Shown: one piece after another, positions 21,844 to 30,944 of the stretch
Numbering within the stretch: position 1 is the first letter of the stretch
Layout of the letters: each line of letters opens with the position of its first letter
NCBI GenBank assembly: GCA_903873255.1
Contig: CAIQNR010000022.1
Location: 1-32,362, forward strand
Origin: an uncultured bacterium
Lineage (GTDB): Bacteria; Babelota; Babeliae; Babelales; CAIQNR01
Direction: 5' to 3'
Length of the DNA stretch: 32,362 bases
The notes under the pieces: generated by a model
Told to the model about the DNA's origin: nothing
Seen by the model: the letters and a program-made list of their open reading frames with translations, nothing else
Databases searched by the model: none
Position numbers and translations under genes: made by a program

Positions 21844-23763
21844 ATGGTTTTTAATGTGTCTACCCCTATAAAAAAAATAGTATTCGCTTTATTTATACTT
21901 GCTTTTTGCAGTGGATCCATGGTGCTTGGCATGGTGTGGTATGCATTACAGCATCCTATTTTAACAATGAATCATGTTCATGTTCAGCTTACTAAAAAAC
22001 CATCCCTTGTGTTTGACAGAAACGGTCACGAAATTGCACGGTTTCAGTTAGATTCGCGCGAATTTGTAAGTATTACTCGTGTTCCTGAGCATGTTATTAA
22101 GGCATTTATTGCAGCAGAAGATTGGAATTTTTTTAATCACACGGGTCTATCATTTAAAGGGATAGTGCGTTCTACTCTTGTTAATTTGTATCATGGTAAA
22201 AAAATGCAAGGGGCTAGTACTATTACACAACAGCTGGTAAAGCTCCATTTTTTTGATGGTAAAAAAACATTTATTAGAAAATTTAAAGAACAGTTTTATG
22301 CATTATTAATTGAGAAGCAATACAGTAAAGAGCAAATACTCGAGTACTATCTAAATTCTGTTTATTTTGGTTCTGGGGTTTATGGTATTCAAGCTGCTGC
22401 TAAAAAATTTTGGAATAAAAATATAGAAGAAATTTCTGTTGATGAAGCTGCTTTACTTGCTGCTATTATCTGCTCCCCAGGTAATTATTTCCCTGTTCGC
22501 TATCCTTTATCTGCTCAAAAAAGAAGAAATGTTATTTTAAGAAAAATGAAGAAGCTTGGTTTTATTACTGATGAATTATGCACGTCTTTAGAAAGAATTC
22601 CGGTTACAGTTGTTGGTAAAACAGGTGCGACGCAGGATCTTTTAGCATTGCCACTGCGTGAATATATACGTTCTTTTATAGAAGAAAAATATGGTAAAGA
22701 TGCTCTCTATAATAACGGCCTTACGATTCAAACAACATTAGATGCAACACTGCAAAAACAAGCAGAATCTGTAATAAAAGAACATGCAAAAAAATTACGA
22801 CAAAAATATGGTGGAGACCTTGATGGCGGGCTTATTTCTGTTGATGCACATACTGGTGAAATTAGAGCATTAATTGCGGGATTTGATGTTGAAAGTACCT
22901 ATTTTAACAGACCGTTTCAGGCAAAACGGCAACAGGGATCTGTATTTAAACCATTGCTTTATGCGGCTGCGGTAGAGTCGGGTATTAGTTTATGTGATAT
23001 TGCTGTTGATGAACCTCTTTCTGTAAATTTTAATGGTCAAATATGGGAGCCACGTAATCATACACGTACCTTTGTAGGTTCTATGACGTTGGCACGCGCG
23101 CTTGTTTATTCCAACAACATTATTAGTGTTAAAGTACTTCTTACCATTGGGGCTCAGAAAATTGTTGATCTTGCTAAAAAATGTCATTTAACCGGTGATA
23201 TTATGCCATATCCTTCGCTTGCTCTTGGTTGTTTGGATAGTACGTTGGTAGAAGTAGCAGGGATGTTTAATATTTTTGCAAATAATGGTGTTTATGTTGA
23301 ACCACATTTAATTATGTGGATTAAAGATGATCAGGATAAAAAGATATATAAAAGTAATTCGGTAAGTGATCGTGTTATTTCATCTAAAGTTTCTGGTCAA
23401 ATAGGAAAAGCATTAACCATTGGTTTGAGTAAAAAAAGACATCTTTCAAAAAAATGGATAGATTCCGATGCAATGGGCAAAACAGGAACAACAAATGATT
23501 CTCGTACCTGTTGGTTTGTTGGATCAACCCCAGAAATTACTACAGCTGTGTATGTTGGTTGTGATGACAATAGGCCTATGGGTTATAAGGTATTTCCTCT
23601 GTATACATCATTTCCTATTTGGTTGGATTTTCATACATCTGTTACAGCTAAGCAAAAACATTTTGTATATGATTCTTCATTGCAGCCTATTTATATTGAT
23701 TCTAAAACGGGTGAATTTTTTGATACACCTTCTCATAGTGAAATTTATTCTCTTTTAGTTTAA
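21844..23763 (+). CDS. Class A penicillin-binding protein (PBP1A-like, bifunctional)
   Basis: It polymerises lipid II and cross-links peptidoglycan at the outer face of the inner membrane. A membrane anchor (about residues 12-35) is followed by a GT51 glycosyltransferase domain: catalytic Glu92 in A-A-E-D-W-N-F-F-N-H, G-A-S-T-I-T-Q-Q, and Y-L-N-S-V-Y-F-G. The transpeptidase has all three motifs: S366-V-F-K (nucleophile Ser366), S423-N-N and K546-T-G. At 639 residues it is short for the class, with no extra C-terminal domains. The ATG at 21844 is the best start, but no good ribosome site precedes any of the possible starts (TTG, GTG and TTG codons lie upstream in frame, overlapping the terminator's tail). 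No glycan or PASTA extension is present. Confidence 0.95.
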   Translation: MVFNVSTPIKKIVFALFILAFCSGSMVLGMVWYALQHPILTMNHVHVQLTKKPSLVFDRNGHEIARFQLDSREFVSITRVPEHVIKAFIAAEDWNFFNHTGLSFKGIVRSTLVNLYHGKKMQGASTITQQLVKLHFFDGKKTFIRKFKEQFYALLIEKQYSKEQILEYYLNSVYFGSGVYGIQAAAKKFWNKNIEEISVDEAALLAAIICSPGNYFPVRYPLSAQKRRNVILRKMKKLGFITDELCTSLERIPVTVVGKTGATQDLLALPLREYIRSFIEEKYGKDALYNNGLTIQTTLDATLQKQAESVIKEHAKKLRQKYGGDLDGGLISVDAHTGEIRALIAGFDVESTYFNRPFQAKRQQGSVFKPLLYAAAVESGISLCDIAVDEPLSVNFNGQIWEPRNHTRTFVGSMTLARALVYSNNIISVKVLLTIGAQKIVDLAKKCHLTGDIMPYPSLALGCLDSTLVEVAGMFNIFANNGVYVEPHLIMWIKDDQDKKIYKSNSVSDRVISSKVSGQIGKALTIGLSKKRHLSKKWIDSDAMGKTGTTNDSRTCWFVGSTPEITTAVYVGCDDNRPMGYKVFPLYTSFPIWLDFHTSVTAKQKHFVYDSSLQPIYIDSKTGEFFDTPSHSEIYSLLV

Positions 23764-23844
23764 TTTGCTCGCATAAGTGTTGACCCTCTTCTTTTAAGTA
23801 CGATAGATATAAGAGTTCTAAATAGTATAAAAAAGGAGCTCGGC

Positions 23845-25629
23845 ATGAGCGTTATAAGAAAAATTATGAGTATTGCCTTCTGTTGGTCAAGTTTGTATGG
23901 AGGACTTTTAAGTGATATTACAAGCTCTTTTAATGAGATTGGTAATATGGCTGTACAGATGGGTGAAGGGTTTGTGCAAATGGGTGGTGTTGTACCAGCA
24001 TCACAAATTTATAGCTTTCAGTTTTTTAATGGGGCAAGCGTTCCAGTTCTTACAAAAATTGGAAAAATTCAAATGATTATGGGTGCTCCTATTCCTAATG
24101 GAGATGGTATAACAGTTATCCTTAATCAAGGTGAAGATTCAGCAGGCCATTTTTATGGAGCACATCTTTATTTTACTATTAAAGTTCCGCAAGCAAATTT
24201 TTCAGAAGATCATTGTGAGCAGGGAATTGCAAGTGATCCCAATATTTATATTTATCATACGTATGAAGATGCAACAGGTATTCATGCAGAAGCTGTAACA
24301 TCTCAAAATGGTGTTCCTGTTTTATCATCAGATTTTATGGGAATGATTTATAATGGGAGTAATTCTGTATTTCCTCTTACATTTAGTATGACTTCTACTG
24401 CAGCAACAAGTCTTACGAGTTCAACTACGGTGATTAATAAAATTACTATACCCCTTGAGCCTGGTGTTTTTCATACATTAGCATCAAAAAGTAATCTTAC
24501 CATGCGACCTTCTTTATTTGAGTATCCTGGCGGTAGTCTTGTTATTTCTGCAAAGGGGCTTGGTTCAAGTGGAGTATCTTCTACCGTTTCAACAGTAACG
24601 GTTGTAACTCCATTGTGCTATCACTATGAAGTTCTTCCTAATAATAAATTAGTAGAAACAGGTTTTTCTGTAGGTAATTATAAACAACCGGCAAATGGAA
24701 AAATTAGAGATATCAATCCAGTTCCTTATACAATATGGAATCCAACTGCTGCTGATTTGAATATGACCGATACAACAACTAATACATTGATACCATTTAC
24801 CTCTTCAAATACTCACGCAATATGGGCTTTATATACAGGTTCTGCCTATAGTACAACCAAAAAAGCATTGGTTAATCAGCCTTTAATTAAAATTCCTGCT
24901 GGCAAAGCAGTGTCGTTATATATTATTCGACCGCCCATAGCTAAGAAAAAAGATATGCTCTATATCTTCAGTGTTTCTTCCCCAGATGATATTTCAGCCC
25001 AGCAACTTTTAACTCAATTTTTTACTATTCCAATGCCCCGTTTTACTCCCACAGGTATGAGTTATACTGGACCAACTGGAGCGTATTCATACACTTTGCC
25101 TGCTGGATTTAATTCAGCCGATTTATTTACCTTTTTTAATTCATCATTGCCAGATAAAGTAGGATTATTTTCAAAAGATTATGCTCAAGGCTATCTCATT
25201 TATCAAAAAACATTCAGTTCATATTCTCCAAACACAAATGCTTTTTTTTGTACAGCGCAATCACCACTTTATTCGCCAAGTACTGTTTTAGGATCGATGT
25301 TACAATATTTTGATCCTACTAAAATGGTTGCAGCAGTGCAGGCAAAATTACTTGTACAGATTCCTCAATGGGTTGATCTTTTTGTTACCAATCGATTTGA
25401 TTTAAAAAATCAGATTCAACAATATTTGCTACAGTATGGAACATCAGACATTGTTAATAGTTCGGGTATTGCTCCAGTGCTTACGAGTAACGGACAGTTA
25501 GCATTGTTTATGATTATGTATGGTCCAGGCGGTATTTCAAAATTACCGCTTTTATATACCTCTTCAAACGACGTTACACCAGAGGCACCAAGTGCCTGGG
25601 TTAGCCCAAATAATGTGATACCATTTTAA
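23845..25629 (+). CDS. Large exported Ser/Thr-rich hypothetical protein (594 residues)
   Basis: AAAAGGAG lies six bases before the ATG. Residues 1-20 (MSVIRKIMSIAFCWSSLYGG) are a signal peptide. The mature protein has few charged residues and is rich in Ser, Thr, Gly, Pro and aromatics with beta-type patterns (T-S-L-T-S-S-T-T-V-I; S-S-G-V-S-S-T-V-S-T-V), as in surface or secreted beta-sandwich proteins. The only long hydrophobic stretch is the signal peptide. No known domain is recognised. Its last 29 bases overlap the 3' end of murG on the other strand. A host-contact or surface role is plausible but unproven. Confidence 0.8.
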   Translation: MSVIRKIMSIAFCWSSLYGGLLSDITSSFNEIGNMAVQMGEGFVQMGGVVPASQIYSFQFFNGASVPVLTKIGKIQMIMGAPIPNGDGITVILNQGEDSAGHFYGAHLYFTIKVPQANFSEDHCEQGIASDPNIYIYHTYEDATGIHAEAVTSQNGVPVLSSDFMGMIYNGSNSVFPLTFSMTSTAATSLTSSTTVINKITIPLEPGVFHTLASKSNLTMRPSLFEYPGGSLVISAKGLGSSGVSSTVSTVTVVTPLCYHYEVLPNNKLVETGFSVGNYKQPANGKIRDINPVPYTIWNPTAADLNMTDTTTNTLIPFTSSNTHAIWALYTGSAYSTTKKALVNQPLIKIPAGKAVSLYIIRPPIAKKKDMLYIFSVSSPDDISAQQLLTQFFTIPMPRFTPTGMSYTGPTGAYSYTLPAGFNSADLFTFFNSSLPDKVGLFSKDYAQGYLIYQKTFSSYSPNTNAFFCTAQSPLYSPSTVLGSMLQYFDPTKMVAAVQAKLLVQIPQWVDLFVTNRFDLKNQIQQYLLQYGTSDIVNSSGIAPVLTSNGQLALFMIMYGPGGISKLPLLYTSSNDVTPEAPSAWVSPNNVIPF

Positions 25630-26614
25630 AAAGTTGCAGTGGATCTTGTTGAAGTTCTTTTTGGCGAATTACGGAAAATAATTCAGGATAATCTTTTTGG
25701 AGTGCTTGCGCGTTTTCAAGTTGGTGGTTGGTGGTATAGGTTTCTAAGGGAATAGTGATACATGGTTTTTTAAAAAAGAGTGTTTCAAACAATGTTCCGG
25801 CACCAGATCTGCAAATGACAACATCAGCAATAGCATAGTAAGGTGCAAGATTTTGTTGATAGGCAAAAACTTCACTTTGTATTCCCAAATCGGCATAAAA
25901 TTTTTTCAGAAGATCGACATGTTCAGTACCTGTTTGGTGAATGATTTGAATTGTTGGTCCGTAGAGACTGACCAGTTGGCAAACTTGTTGATTTATAAAG
26001 TGGGATCCTTGTGATCCGCCTAAAATAAGAATTGTTTTTTTTGTACTAGAATAGGTATCAAAAGGAGCTTCAGAGGTTGTTTGGGTTGTTGATTCTGAAA
26101 ATCTAATAGGATACCGTGTCAGTATTGTTTTTTGAGAAAAATAAGAAGCTGTTTCTGAAAAACAAATAAAAATATTGGATGCGATATGGGCAAGCAATTT
26201 GGTTGCTTTGCCTGGAATAACATTTAATTCATAGATATCAATTGGTATGAATAATAATTTTGCTGCAAAACATACAGGGAGTGCTACATAGCCACCAGTG
26301 CTGAGAATGCGCTCTGGCCTATGGTGTATAAGCGTTACAAAAGTTTTAAAAAAACTTACAATGAATTGACCTAAAAAAAGTGGGAATTTCCAAAGGTTTT
26401 TATAGGGGACATTCATCATGTTTAAAGATGCTTGTTGTTGTATTGTTGGGTAATTTTTTAAAATTTCAGCATCAAGTTCTGTAGAGGTCGAAAAAAACAT
26501 AATTGAATCATCTTGGCTGCGCAGCATGCGTTGAGCAATAGTTAAACAAGGGATGATATGGCCGCCTGAGCGCCCAGCGACACAACAGATAATCTTTTTT
26601 TTATTTTTTTTCAT
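25601..26614 (-). CDS. murG: UDP-N-acetylglucosamine-lipid I transferase MurG
   Basis: MurG adds GlcNAc to lipid I, making lipid II at the cytoplasmic membrane. The N-terminal glycine loop is A-G-R-S-G-G-H-I-I-P (about 13-22; the family usually has GGTGGH). S-T-G-G-Y-V-A-L-P, I-P-G-K-A-T-K-L-L-A, G-G-S-Q-G-S-H-F-I-N and the C-terminal C-R-S-G-A-G-T-L-F-E are the other GT28 blocks. At 337 residues it is slightly short. It is the last gene of a four-gene operon; its ATG overlaps the stop of the DUF721 gene by four bases (ATGA). The 3' end overlaps the convergent exported protein gene by 29 bases. Confidence 0.95.
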   Translation of the reverse strand: MKKNKKKIICCVAGRSGGHIIPCLTIAQRMLRSQDDSIMFFSTSTELDAEILKNYPTIQQQASLNMMNVPYKNLWKFPLFLGQFIVSFFKTFVTLIHHRPERILSTGGYVALPVCFAAKLLFIPIDIYELNVIPGKATKLLAHIASNIFICFSETASYFSQKTILTRYPIRFSESTTQTTSEAPFDTYSSTKKTILILGGSQGSHFINQQVCQLVSLYGPTIQIIHQTGTEHVDLLKKFYADLGIQSEVFAYQQNLAPYYAIADVVICRSGAGTLFETLFFKKPCITIPLETYTTNHQLENAQALQKDYPELFSVIRQKELQQDPLQLFKMVSHYLG

Positions 26615-27072
26615 ACAGGTTTCCTGTGAGCATTTCGTTTTTTACAACTGATTAAAAATGATTTTAGTACTTCGCGCAGTTCAAGATCTTTAATAATATT
26701 AAGCGCCAGTTCTTCGCGTGTATTTAAGCGAATATCATACTGTTGAGGCGTTGAAGCATATGATTTTTTAGGAACGACTACTTCTTTTTTTGTTGCTAAT
26801 TTAAATTGAATTTTTTCAATTTTAGCGCCTTCAAGCTCTTTATTAATTGTTTTGATGATCATATCAGAAAGCATATACAGTTCATGAATCCAACTTTGTT
26901 CATAGACACCAACAATTAAGGTGCCTCCATAAATTTTTTCTAAACTCATGATATTTGCAAGATTACCCACAAGATCGGGCCATTGAGCTGCTAATTTAAG
27001 TTGCCATGAAGTTGAATTGCCAAATGTTTTATCCAGCAATGATTTAATTGAATGGAGATTATCTTTAATCAT
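26611..27072 (-). CDS. DUF721 / DciA-like protein
   Basis: The N-terminal 90 residues follow the DUF721 pattern: a helix, then W-P-D-L-V-G-N-L-A, a strand with G-G-T-L-I-V-G-V, S-W-I-H-E-L near 60, I-N-K-E-L and a final strand I-E-K-I-Q-F-K. DciA-type members load the replicative helicase DnaB in bacteria lacking DnaC. The rest (about 95-153) is basic and poorly conserved. It overlaps holB by eight bases and murG by four, so all are translationally coupled. Being placed with the clamp-loader gene fits a replication role, but function is inferred. Confidence 0.8.
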   Translation of the reverse strand: MIKDNLHSIKSLLDKTFGNSTSWQLKLAAQWPDLVGNLANIMSLEKIYGGTLIVGVYEQSWIHELYMLSDMIIKTINKELEGAKIEKIQFKLATKKEVVVPKKSYASTPQQYDIRLNTREELALNIIKDLELREVLKSFLISCKKRNAHRKPV

Positions 27073-27802
27073 GGAGTCTTTCTAAGTTGTTTTTATGAAG
27101 ATACAACTCTTTTAAAAAAATCTTTCCACTACCAGGCATAATTTGATGTTGTGTTGTTTGGTGCAAAAACTTTAAAAGATCTTGCAAAAAATTATATGCT
27201 TTTCTATCGCCAGTAGCTGTTTTTTGTAGTAGTTGCTGTGTGTAATGAGTAATTAAAAAATCAATAAGAATAACAATTTCAGATTCCGTAATAGTTGTTT
27301 TAGAAAGATAGGTTAAAAATGTTTGTGGATCTGTTTTTTGTATAAAATTTTTGGCGTGAATATTTTCAAGCGTATTTGTTTGCGCAGTGGTTATTGTTTT
27401 AATAATGCAGCGGGAACGTATGGTTGGGACAATTGCCTGTAAGTGGTGCGATAAAAAGATAAAGTGGTAACCGCGCGGAGGTTCTTCAACAATTTTGAGC
27501 AGTGCGTTGGCACATGCTGCAGAAAGTAAATGTGCTTGCTCTATGACAAAAAAGAAGTCAGCAGATTCTTCCAGCGTAAATGATATTTTTTTAAATAGTT
27601 CATCAAGGTCATCGAGTGTGTATCTGTTTTCTGGCTTTAACCACATTAAACTTGGGTGCTGTTTTGTGTAGAGTTGTTTGCATGACATACACTCATTGCA
27701 ACTGTTTTTTTCGCATAGAATCGATTGTAGATAGGTTATAACAGTTTGTTCTGCTTGGGTTTCTGGAGTAATAAAAAGATAAGCGGGATGAATATTTGTC
27801 AT
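27065..27802 (-). CDS. holB: DNA polymerase III subunit delta' (clamp loader)
   Basis: A clamp-loader AAA+ protein. The zinc module C-x2-C-x2-C (C-N-E-C-M-S-C about 35-41) is present, as are an E-Q-A-H-L-L-S Walker B-like stretch, A-N-A-L-L-K-I-V-E-E-P-P and the S-R-C motif (I-R-S-R-C). The N-terminus reads L-F-I-T-P-E-T-Q-A-E where a Walker A motif would be, so it cannot bind ATP normally. Delta' subunits often lack ATPase activity, which separates it from DnaX. At 245 residues it is shorter than usual (about 300-330), with a reduced C-terminal collar domain. Its start overlaps tmk by four bases (ATGA). Confidence 0.88.
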   Translation of the reverse strand: MTNIHPAYLFITPETQAEQTVITYLQSILCEKNSCNECMSCKQLYTKQHPSLMWLKPENRYTLDDLDELFKKISFTLEESADFFFVIEQAHLLSAACANALLKIVEEPPRGYHFIFLSHHLQAIVPTIRSRCIIKTITTAQTNTLENIHAKNFIQKTDPQTFLTYLSKTTITESEIVILIDFLITHYTQQLLQKTATGDRKAYNFLQDLLKFLHQTTQHQIMPGSGKIFLKELYLHKNNLERLHD

Positions 27803-28419
27803 AATGTTTGCATAATACTTTCAAGTGCTTGTTGTGCTAAAACCATGGGATCAAGTGTTCCATCGAGTATAATAACATCTGTGCGATCTTTATACAGAAG
27901 ATCAAAACCTGTAATTGTTTTTTCTAAAAAACGTTCTTTTTCAAAAATATGGAGTGCTGAATTTCTTTTTTTAATGCGATCAAGTGCCGTTGCAATATCG
28001 ATATGAATATAAAAAGTGATAGATGGTTTAATGGCGTGCATTGCCCAATTGTTGATGGTATGGAACATGCTCAAATCGCGGTCATGTGCATATCCTTGGT
28101 AAATAATGGACGAATCTCCCATGCGATCAGAAAGCACTATTGAGCCTTCTTTAAGCTGTGGGATAACAACTTTATCAAAGTGTTCTGCTCTGCTTGCCGC
28201 AAAAAGTAAAAACTCTGCTTCTGGTGTAAGCATATAATCTGCATTAATCAAAGTTGTATAGACTTTTTCGCCAAAAGGAGTGCCGCTTGGTTCTTTAGTA
28301 AGAACTACTTTTTTATCTAAATCTTTAAGCCGATAATACAAGTTATGGGCAAGTGAAGATTTACCAGAACCATCGACGCCTTCGAGAGCAATTAATAACC
28401 CAGGATAAAGTTTTTTCAT
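27799..28419 (-). CDS. tmk: Thymidylate kinase
   Basis: It converts dTMP to dTDP with ATP. The P-loop is E-G-V-D-G-S-G-K-S-S (about 13-22), with S-D-R-M-G-D-S-S-I-I-Y-Q-G-Y (the DRx motif and dTMP-binding segment) near 97-110 and a LID-like K-K-R-N region. The length of 206 is typical. It is the first gene of the operon tmk-holB-DUF721-murG, a common bacterial pairing of tmk with holB. It shares the dTTP pathway with tdk in this window. The gap upstream (28420-28578) separates it from a divergent gene and contains a loose inverted repeat. Confidence 0.96.
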   Translation of the reverse strand: MKKLYPGLLIALEGVDGSGKSSLAHNLYYRLKDLDKKVVLTKEPSGTPFGEKVYTTLINADYMLTPEAEFLLFAASRAEHFDKVVIPQLKEGSIVLSDRMGDSSIIYQGYAHDRDLSMFHTINNWAMHAIKPSITFYIHIDIATALDRIKKRNSALHIFEKERFLEKTITGFDLLYKDRTDVIILDGTLDPMVLAQQALESIMQTL

Positions 28420-28578
28420 AAAAATATCGGCTTGTTATAAGGCTTTAAAACACAAAGAAACAACTTGTTTTAGGATAGCAGAGTTCTGTTTCTTCTCAAG
28501 CAATGACTTTTATCTGAGTTAAAAGTACACTGGCATAAAATTTTTAGGTAGAACATTATATGTGTAGAGGGTGTGTGT

Positions 28579-29028
28579 ATGTTTAAAAGTATGAAAATTA
28601 TTGTAATAGCAGCGACTGTTACATCTTTAGAGTGTGCAGAAAGTTTTAGAAGAGAAGTGGTTGTTGATAGATACGAACAATGGAAAGAAGCTGAAAAAAA
28701 TAATTATGTCATTATAAAATCTCAATATTTTGCTCCTAATAAGGATCCAAAATTTAAAACGATGCTTCAAGATTATGAGTGGATGAAGCAAGCACAAGAA
28801 AGTTTGAAAAAATCTTCTTATGCATACTTACAAAGTAAAGATGAAGATAAGAAAAAATTGGTACAGGTGGTAAAGGTGTGGCTTGGGAGTTTAACAATAA
28901 ATATGGCACGAGGGCACGAAAATGTTTTTTCTGTTTATGAAGAAAATAGAACAGATGCCTTAGATCTTCTTTATGGTATGGGAAAAGTTCACCAGGAATG
29001 TTTGGATATTTTGCGCAAAAGAATGTAA
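28579..29028 (+). CDS. Small exported hypothetical protein (149 residues)
   Basis: The ATG at 28579 is chosen because GAGGG lies seven bases upstream; an in-frame GTG six bases earlier is too close to that site. The first 20 residues (MFKSMKIIVIAATVTSLECA) are a signal peptide. The mature protein is helical and charged (Y-E-Q-W-K-E-A-E-K-N; Q-S-K-D-E-D-K-K-K-L-V) with no recognised domain. A gap of 105 bases separates it from the glycosyltransferase gene, so linkage is uncertain. Confidence 0.7.
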   Translation: MFKSMKIIVIAATVTSLECAESFRREVVVDRYEQWKEAEKNNYVIIKSQYFAPNKDPKFKTMLQDYEWMKQAQESLKKSSYAYLQSKDEDKKKLVQVVKVWLGSLTINMARGHENVFSVYEENRTDALDLLYGMGKVHQECLDILRKRM

Positions 29029-29133
29029 TTGAAGTTTCATGGTTTTTCTTTCTTTACTCGACTCTGTACATAGATAGGGCTTATGTTATATATAGAAAAG
29101 AGTTTTGCAAGTTGAGTAAAAAGAGGCCTGAGC

Positions 29134-30243
29134 ATGATAAAAAAAATGTGTCTTTTGCATATGATTACGGGGTTAGAACGGGGTGGTGCAGAAGCAGTGC
29201 TCTATCAATTGCTGCAAAGTTTAGATTCAAGCGAATTTGAGCATGTTGTTGTCTATTTTTACCCTGGTCCCTACACTCAAAAAATTCAAGATTTAGGTAT
29301 AAAAACTTATCAAATTAGTGGCCTTTTATCAGCTTATGACCCATTTTTTCTGTACCGTCTTTTTACCTTAATTAAAAAAATAAATCCTGATTGCTTACAT
29401 ACCCTTTTATGGGCAGCCAATTTTTTGGGCAGAGTTATTGCATCATGGTATGGCATAGCGCATGTTGAGGTGTTTCATAACAATATTGACCAAAATGGCT
29501 TTGTAAGAAATTTTTTAGATCGGTTGACTGCAAGCAAGCATGGTAAAATTATTGCTGTGTCCGATGGCGTTGCGCAGTCTCTTAAGCATTATGCCCCTTG
29601 GTTTGCAGGACCTAAAGTTGATGTTATTAAAAATGGGATATCCCTTAAAGTAACAGAAGAATTAATTCTTCTTTCAAAAGAAAAATTAGGATTTTTAAGG
29701 ACCCATTTTGTTATTGGTACGGTTGGGAGGTTTGAATGGGTTAAAAATTATTCATTACTCCTTACATCGTTTGCCTTACTTTATGATCAACATCCTAATG
29801 CACGCTTAGTACTTGTTGGTGCAGGTTCGCAAGAACACCAGTTGCGTCAGCGGGCGTACGATTTGGGAATAGATGATAGAGTCTTCTTTTTTGTTGGGCA
29901 GGATGCCCGTTCGTATTATTCGGTTTTTGATTGTTTTGTGATGTCTTCGTATAAAGAGGGCATATCCATTGCACTTCTTGAGGCAATGAGCAACGAAGTG
30001 GCGGCTATTGTTATTGCAACTGACCATAAACATGATGTAATTACGCATGAAGAAAATGGCCTTCTTGTGTTTCATAATGATGCGCAAGAACTTGCAGATA
30101 CTATTGAGTTGGTTATGAATGATAGTGCATTGCAAGCGAGACTTGGTAGCAATGCAAAAAGTACTGTTCAAAATGATTTTCAACTTGATGTTATGGTTGA
30201 GCGCTATGATCAGCTTTATAAAACAATTGTGACTTCTAAATAA
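29134..30243 (+). CDS. GT4-family glycosyltransferase
   Basis: A retaining GT-B glycosyltransferase probably acting at the cytoplasmic face of the membrane. The N-domain has G-L-E-R-G-G-A-E-A-V (about 13-22), the family's GGAE acceptor-side motif. The C-domain has I-G-T-V-G-R-F-E-W-V-K-N, L-V-L-V-G-A-G-S-Q-E and the E-x7-E donor motif in E-G-I-S-I-A-L-L-E-A-M. The length of 369 is standard. GAGG lies about eight bases before the ATG. The donor and acceptor cannot be read; lipopolysaccharide or surface glycan synthesis is usual for the family, and no other surface glycan gene is adjacent. It converges on the LOG gene with five bases between stops. Confidence 0.92.
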   Translation: MIKKMCLLHMITGLERGGAEAVLYQLLQSLDSSEFEHVVVYFYPGPYTQKIQDLGIKTYQISGLLSAYDPFFLYRLFTLIKKINPDCLHTLLWAANFLGRVIASWYGIAHVEVFHNNIDQNGFVRNFLDRLTASKHGKIIAVSDGVAQSLKHYAPWFAGPKVDVIKNGISLKVTEELILLSKEKLGFLRTHFVIGTVGRFEWVKNYSLLLTSFALLYDQHPNARLVLVGAGSQEHQLRQRAYDLGIDDRVFFFVGQDARSYYSVFDCFVMSSYKEGISIALLEAMSNEVAAIVIATDHKHDVITHEENGLLVFHNDAQELADTIELVMNDSALQARLGSNAKSTVQNDFQLDVMVERYDQLYKTIVTSK

Positions 30244-30248
30244 AAAAA

Positions 30249-30932
30249 CTATAAGACTGTTTCTTTATGTGTTTCTATAAAATCGGTGATGTATTTACAG
30301 GTATCGTTATAGTCATCGGTGATATAAAATAATTTGAGATGCCTTTCTTCTATAAGTCCTAGTTTTCTTGCTTCAAGTTGCCAGTCTATGATGGTTTGCC
30401 AATAGTCTTTTCCAAATAAAATAATAGGTGTTTGTTCTAAAAAGCCTGTTTCTATGAGTGTTGCAACTTCAAAAAGTTCATCAAGTGTTCCAAATCCACC
30501 GGGGAATACAACAAACGCTGCCGCATAATGAATTAAGAGCCATTTTCGTATAGCAAATTGTTCAACAACGATTGTTTTATCTGCACAGCGATTGATTTTT
30601 TCTGTTTGAAGACCTGTTACTTCAATGCCAATACTACGGATGCCAGATGGCCGCACAGAAGAGGCGTAAGCACCACAATTTGCAGCTTCCATAATGCCAG
30701 GTCCACCACCTGTAATAACGGACATTCCTTTATCTACTAGTAATGTGCCTAAAGCGTGAGCTTGTTGTGCGTAATAATTATTTTGTTCCATTTTACTGCC
30801 ACCAAAAATTGTAATAACCGGTTTTGAAAGACGTGAAATTCTCCATACCCCATTAATAAGTGATATGTAGCTATTAAAAAAGTGAGAGAATAAAGCAAAT
30901 TGCAATCGTAAACTTTGCATTAATTTTTTCAT
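30249..30932 (-). CDS. LOG-family (TIGR00730-type) Rossmann-fold protein
   Basis: LOG-type enzymes hydrolyse nucleoside 5'-monophosphates to free base and ribose 5-phosphate. The two diagnostic motifs are present: V-I-T-G-G-G-P-G-I-M-E-A-A-N (about 71-84) and P-G-G-F-G-T-L-D-E (about 146-154), plus I-R-K-W-L-L for the conserved Arg-Lys. There are about 35 N-terminal residues before the fold. TAGGAG lies nine bases upstream of the ATG. The old annotation 'lysine decarboxylase' is not supported for this family. It follows the MEMO1-AMMECR1 gene by 12 bases on the same strand, so they are probably one operon. Confidence 0.9.
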   Translation of the reverse strand: MKKLMQSLRLQFALFSHFFNSYISLINGVWRISRLSKPVITIFGGSKMEQNNYYAQQAHALGTLLVDKGMSVITGGGPGIMEAANCGAYASSVRPSGIRSIGIEVTGLQTEKINRCADKTIVVEQFAIRKWLLIHYAAAFVVFPGGFGTLDELFEVATLIETGFLEQTPIILFGKDYWQTIIDWQLEARKLGLIEERHLKLFYITDDYNDTCKYITDFIETHKETVL

Positions 30933-30944
30933 AATGAGACGCTC

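Noticed and set aside
28455-28494. Inverted repeat AAGAAACA/TGTTTCTT in the gap upstream of tmk
   Set aside because: A weak 8-bp stem with a 24-base loop, expected by chance in AT-rich DNA.
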